NCBI GenBank assembly: GCA_028718575.1
Contig: JAQULN010000012.1
Coordinates: forward strand, 1 to 16,330
Reading direction: 5' to 3'
Source: Candidatus Krumholzibacteriia bacterium
GTDB taxonomy: Bacteria; Krumholzibacteriota; Krumholzibacteriia; LZORAL124-64-63
Length of the DNA: 16,330 bases
In this document: piece after piece, positions 13,610-16,330 of the stretch
How the letters are laid out: each line of letters starts with the position of its first letter
Numbering within the stretch: the first letter of the stretch is position 1
Position numbers and translations under genes: made by a program
The notes under the pieces: model-generated
The model's input: the letters and a program-made list of their open reading frames with translations, nothing else
Told to the model about the DNA's origin: nothing
Databases searched by the model: none

Positions 13610-15039
13610 GCCGCCACGTCTTGATCGTCGACGACGAGAAGAACATCCGCCGCACCTTCGGCCTCGTGCTCGAGAGCGAAGGCTTCACGGTGTCGACCGC
13701 GGAGACTGGCGAGGCAGCCCTCGCCCAATGCCGCGAACAAAAACCCGACGCTGTGGTGCTGGACGTCAAGCTGCCCGGCATCGACGGCATCGAAACACTG
13801 CGCCGCCTGCGTGAAATCGAGCGCGAGCTGCCGGTGATCATGATCTCGGGCCACGCCACCATCGCCACCGCGGTCGAGGCCACCCGCGTGGGCGCGTTCG
13901 ACTTCGTGGAGAAGCCGCTCAGCAAAGAGCGCCTGTTGGTGGCGATCCGCAACGCCCTGGAAGTCCGCTCGCTCGGGCGCGAAGTGCGCGCGCTGCGCGC
14001 CCGCGACCGCCGCCGGCACTTGATGGTGGGCGAGTCGCCGCCGCTGCGCGCCATTCGCGAACAGATCGCCCAGGTCGCGCCGACCGGCGCGCGTATTCTC
14101 ATCACGGGCGAGAACGGCACGGGCAAGGAACTGGTGGCCCGCGCCGTGCACGAGGCCAGCGATCGCCGCCGCGGTCCGTTCGTTAAAGTGAACTGCGCCG
14201 CCATCCCTGAGGAGTTGATCGAGAGCGAACTGTTCGGCGCAGTCAAGGGCGCGTATACCGGTTCGACCCAGTCGCGCGACGGGAAGTTCCTGCAAGCGAA
14301 CAAAGGCACGCTCTTTCTGGACGAGATCGGCGACATGTCGCTCAAGGCCCAGGCCAAGGTGCTCCGCGCCCTGCAAGACGGCGAGATCGAGCGTGTGGGC
14401 GGCAGCCAGACGTTGCGCGTGGACGTGCGCGTGCTCGCGGCCACGAATAAGGACCTGTCTGCCGAGATCAGGGCCGGCCGCTTCCGCGAGGACCTCTTCT
14501 TCCGCCTGAACGTCGTGCCGGTGCACGTGCCGCCGCTGCGGGAGCGGCGCGACGACATCCCGCTGCTGGCCGAGCACTTCTTGTCGGCGTACCTGGACGA
14601 GAACGGGTTGCCCGCGCGTCAGTTCACGCCCGAAGCCCTGCAGTTGCTGCGTACGTTGCCCTGGCCCGGCAATATCCGCGAACTGAGCAACGCGGTGGAG
14701 CGCCTGGCCATTCTGACCCGGAACCCGCGGATCGGCCCGGACGACCTGTTGCGCCACGGCATCGGCGTCGACCTCGCGGCGGCCGGACAGGCGGCGGCGC
14801 CGCGAGGCACCGCCGCGGGCGACGATGATCTGGAGATCCCCGCCGCGGTGATGCGCGCCGGCGGCCTGGTGGCCGCGCGCCAGGAGTTCGAAAAACGCTG
14901 CATCCTGGCCGCCCTGACCGAAGCGGCCGGCAACGTGTCCCAGGCGGCGCGTTTGCTGGGAATCGATCGCACCAACCTCCACAAGAAGATCCAGACCTAC
15001 GGTCTAGGCTCCGGACGGGAAGGAGGGAACGACCCGTGA
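13606..15039 (+). CDS. NtrX/NtrC-like sigma-54-dependent response regulator
   Basis: The 477-residue activator has a receiver domain (1-120) with Asp9/Asp10, phospho-acceptor Asp53 (VVLDVKLPG) and Lys103. The AAA+ sigma-54 interaction domain (about 138-375) has Walker A GENGTGKE (168-175), Walker B LFLDEIGD (236-243) and the arginine-rich LRERRDDIP (311-319). The sigma-54 contact loop reads GAYTGS (215-220) instead of the usual GAFTGA. A Fis-type helix-turn-helix sits at the end (443-465, NVSQAARLLGIDRTNLHKKI). After phosphorylation by the kinase it should drive sigma-54 promoters through upstream sites. Because the contact loop is nearly canonical, it resembles NtrC-class activators in function even though the kinase pairing is NtrYX-like. 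Starts at an ATGA overlap; its TGA overlaps the next GTG. Confidence 0.95.
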   Translation: MSRHVLIVDDEKNIRRTFGLVLESEGFTVSTAETGEAALAQCREQKPDAVVLDVKLPGIDGIETLRRLREIERELPVIMISGHATIATAVEATRVGAFDFVEKPLSKERLLVAIRNALEVRSLGREVRALRARDRRRHLMVGESPPLRAIREQIAQVAPTGARILITGENGTGKELVARAVHEASDRRRGPFVKVNCAAIPEELIESELFGAVKGAYTGSTQSRDGKFLQANKGTLFLDEIGDMSLKAQAKVLRALQDGEIERVGGSQTLRVDVRVLAATNKDLSAEIRAGRFREDLFFRLNVVPVHVPPLRERRDDIPLLAEHFLSAYLDENGLPARQFTPEALQLLRTLPWPGNIRELSNAVERLAILTRNPRIGPDDLLRHGIGVDLAAAGQAAAPRGTAAGDDDLEIPAAVMRAGGLVAARQEFEKRCILAALTEAAGNVSQAARLLGIDRTNLHKKIQTYGLGSGREGGNDP

Positions 15040-15701
15040 AGCGACGGTTGGTCCTGCTGGCTTGCGCCCTGCTGGCCTGCGCGCTGCTGCTGGCCGACGC
15101 TGGCCGCGCCGTAGAGGCGCCGAGCGCGGCTGCGCCAGGCGGCGCGGTCAAGCTGCGCGGTTGGTTCCTTGGCGCGCAGGCGGCGGCCGGCGGGCGCGAT
15201 CACTGGAACGTGTTCGGTCGCGACCTGCTGCCGCCGGCGCCGGTCGCCGACCCGAGCGGCGGCTTCGGTGTGCATTTCGGCCGGCGCTGCGGCGCCCGTT
15301 TCATGCTGGGACTGCAGCTCTGCGTCATCGCGCATGACCTCGAAGGTCTGACCGAGCAACTCTACGATTTGGAACTGCTGCTGACCGGCACGGTCCTGTT
15401 CAACGCCTACGGCGCGTTACAGCCCTTTGTCCGCGGCGGCTTCGGTCTCGGTGTCGTGGCAACGGAGAACACCGAGGAACTCCCGGACACGGTGGCGGTC
15501 GGCACCGCGGCCATCGCGGGCGCCGGCCTGCAAGTGCGGCTGAGCAGCCGCTTCAGTCTCGAGGCCGAGGCGGCAGCCAACTTCTCGAACTTCTTCGAAG
15601 TCCATACCGACCGAGACGGTATGACCGGAGAAAAGGACTGGCGCGTCAGAACTTCGCAGGTCGGCTGGCGCGTCGGACTGGGCATGATGATCTGGTTCTG
15701 A
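15036..15701 (+). CDS. Outer-membrane beta-barrel protein at the end of the operon
   Basis: The 221-residue protein starts with a signal peptide (MKRRLVLLACALLACALLLADAG split over 1-23, probable cut after GRA near 25). It continues with amphipathic strands: KLRGWFLGAQAAAGG, GGFGVHFGRRCG, ARFMLGLQLCVIA, ALQPFVRGGFGLGVVA, and a C-terminal VGWRVGLGMMIWF. The last residue is the Phe expected for recognition by the Bam machinery. It resembles OmpW/OMP_b-brl-type barrels in size, but no family is certain. GTG at 15036 was chosen because AAGGAGG lies 9 nt upstream and it overlaps the response-regulator stop (GTGA). Its co-translation with a two-component system and a BamA-like protein suggests an envelope function controlled by, or reporting to, that system. 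Confidence 0.82.
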   Translation: MKRRLVLLACALLACALLLADAGRAVEAPSAAAPGGAVKLRGWFLGAQAAAGGRDHWNVFGRDLLPPAPVADPSGGFGVHFGRRCGARFMLGLQLCVIAHDLEGLTEQLYDLELLLTGTVLFNAYGALQPFVRGGFGLGVVATENTEELPDTVAVGTAAIAGAGLQVRLSSRFSLEAEAAANFSNFFEVHTDRDGMTGEKDWRVRTSQVGWRVGLGMMIWF

Positions 15702-15716
15702 ATCTCGGGGTCCGTT

Positions 15717-15740
15717 AAGCCGCATCCACGGCCACGGCTT
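15717..15740 (+). terminator. Candidate terminator of the envelope/two-component operon
   Basis: AAGCCG (15717-15722) pairs with CGGCTT (15735-15740) around a 12-nt loop, beginning 15 nt after the last stop of the operon and followed by TCCTC. The stem is short and the T-tract weak. Confidence 0.35.
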
Positions 15741-15834
15741 TCCTCGGCCAGCCTGTGAATCCTCGCTACGGTGCCCCCTCACGCTGTGCGCGACGTGGGC
15801 TCGCGCCCAGTGCTCCGCGCAGTCTTTTCAAACC

Positions 15835-15850
15835 CGTAAACACATTCGTT
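15835..15850 (+). promoter_or_regulatory. Upstream element shared with the barrel-gene promoter (possible enhancer site)
   Basis: CGTAAACACATTCGTT is the partner of the copy at 9115-9130 and starts 53 bp before the -24 element at 15888. Two GTTAC direct repeats 10 bp apart (15848-15852 and 15858-15862) overlap its end. This AT-richer stretch stands out in the GC-rich spacer and may bind the sigma-54 activator. Confidence 0.35.
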
Positions 15851-15887
15851 ACTACATGTTACAAGACAGGCCACGCGTGTCGCCTCC

Positions 15888-15903
15888 TGGCATATCACCT
15901 GCA
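15888..15903 (+). promoter_or_regulatory. Sigma-54 (-24/-12) promoter candidate for the ExbB/TolQ gene
   Basis: TGGCATA-TCAC-CTGCA has the invariant GG (15889-15890) and GC (15901-15902) with exactly 10 bp between. It departs from the consensus TGGCAYR-N4-TTGCW at only one fixed position. Transcription would start near 15914, giving a leader of about 39 nt that carries GGAGG at 15940-15944. It is the best sigma-54 match I found in the intergenic regions of the window. Confidence 0.62.
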
Positions 15904-15952
15904 ATTCTTCCGGGCGAGTCCATCACCCGCACCTGCGACGGAGGATTAGGTC

Positions 15953-16330
15953 ATGCTCGAAGCAACCGCGCGGTTCTTTCAGGCCGGCGGCCCCATGATG
16001 TGGGTCATCTTGGCGGTGCTCGCCGCCGCCGCGGCGATCATCCTCGAGCGGCTGCTCTTCTTCCGGCGGGCCGCGCGCGCCGATGTCGGCCGCGACGCCG
16101 CCGCGGCCATCGGCCGTTTGATCGAGGACGACGCCCGCGGCGCCCTGGCTGTTCTCGCCGGCGCCGACCCGGCGCACGCCCTGATGCGACGGGCGGTAAC
16201 GTCGGCGCTGGACGGCGCTGACCCCGGCGAGATCCGCGCCGGCGTCGAAGAACTCGCCGTCGTGGAAATGCCGCGCTTCGGCCGCCGACTCGGCGACCTG
16301 GCCACCCTCGCGAACGTGGCCACGTTGGCC
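15953..16330 (+). CDS. ExbB/TolQ/MotA-family proton-channel protein, cut by the right edge
   Basis: The 126 visible residues start MLEATARFFQAGGPMMWVI, have one membrane helix (about 15-36) followed by ERLLFFRR, and then a charged cytoplasmic region. They end in RLGDLATLANVATLA, which is where ExbB/TolQ proteins enter the conserved second helix (normally followed by a PLLGLLGTV-like motif). Such proteins form the proton channel that powers TonB- or Tol-dependent work at the outer membrane; ExbB versus TolQ cannot be decided here, and an ExbD/TolR gene is expected next. ATG at 15953 has GGAGG 8 nt upstream. The gene follows the envelope operon by 251 bp and has its own sigma-54 promoter candidate. 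Confidence 0.88.
   Translation, partial: MLEATARFFQAGGPMMWVILAVLAAAAAIILERLLFFRRAARADVGRDAAAAIGRLIEDDARGALAVLAGADPAHALMRRAVTSALDGADPGEIRAGVEELAVVEMPRFGRRLGDLATLANVATLA

Noticed and set aside
13009..14982. 657-codon minus-strand reading frame opposite the kinase and response regulator
   Set aside because: The opposite strand encodes two proteins with all catalytic motifs; the antisense product shows no recognisable domain and spans two genes.
1..16330. CRISPR arrays, tRNA/rRNA genes, insertion sequences or phage genes
   Set aside because: No regularly spaced repeats, no cloverleaf or rRNA-like stretches, and no transposase or integrase motifs were seen on either strand.

Overview
The window is about 16.3 kb of high-GC DNA from a Gram-negative, two-membrane bacterium. 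Five outer-membrane beta-barrel proteins, an ExbB/TolQ protein and an NtrY/NtrX-type two-component system support this. The secreted C10-family protease carries a C-terminal FlgD-like/T9SS-like domain with a PNPxNP motif. Such domains are typical of the FCB superphylum and neighbouring candidate phyla (Krumholzibacteriota/Eisenbacteria-like lineages). That placement is inference; no rRNA or marker gene is present to settle it.

Layout, left side (minus strand, 1-2930): a co-directional uptake cassette reads from right to left. It holds an alginate-export-like outer-membrane porin (1557-2930), a 40-residue one-helix protein (1365-1487), and a sodium:solute symporter (1-1368, running off the left edge) whose GTG start overlaps the stop of the small gene. 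A divergent promoter region (2931-3127) contains a 25-bp AT-rich palindrome resembling an Rrf2/IscR-type operator in front of a Mn-type superoxide dismutase gene (3128-3739). Next come a YeeE/YedE-type sulfur-compound transporter that looks internally shortened (3945-4814), and a convergent PepSY-type membrane protein (4861-5367).

Middle (minus strand, 5501-8901): a decayed sortilin/VPS10-like BNR-repeat exoprotein carries an in-frame TGA at a conserved Trp, a one-base frameshift, and apparently three large internal deletions. Upstream of it is an intact C10 (streptopain-family) cysteine protease with its prodomain and a C-terminal sorting-like domain.

Right side (plus strand, 9252-16330): a small beta-barrel gene is followed by a tight five-gene operon whose neighbouring genes all overlap. 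Its products are a one-POTRA BamA/TamA-like barrel, a DUF4390-like exported protein, an NtrY-like histidine kinase, an NtrX/NtrC-like sigma-54 response regulator, and another small outer-membrane barrel. An ExbB/TolQ gene follows and runs off the right edge.

The most interesting signal is regulatory. Good sigma-54 (-24/-12) promoter candidates lie before the small barrel gene (9169-9184) and before the ExbB/TolQ gene (15888-15903). A weaker one lies before the operon (9933-9948). The two better sites share a CGTAAA-N4-TTC-N-TT element 53-54 bp upstream. I infer that the encoded sigma-54 activator controls its own envelope neighbourhood, forming a local outer-membrane/energy-transduction regulon.
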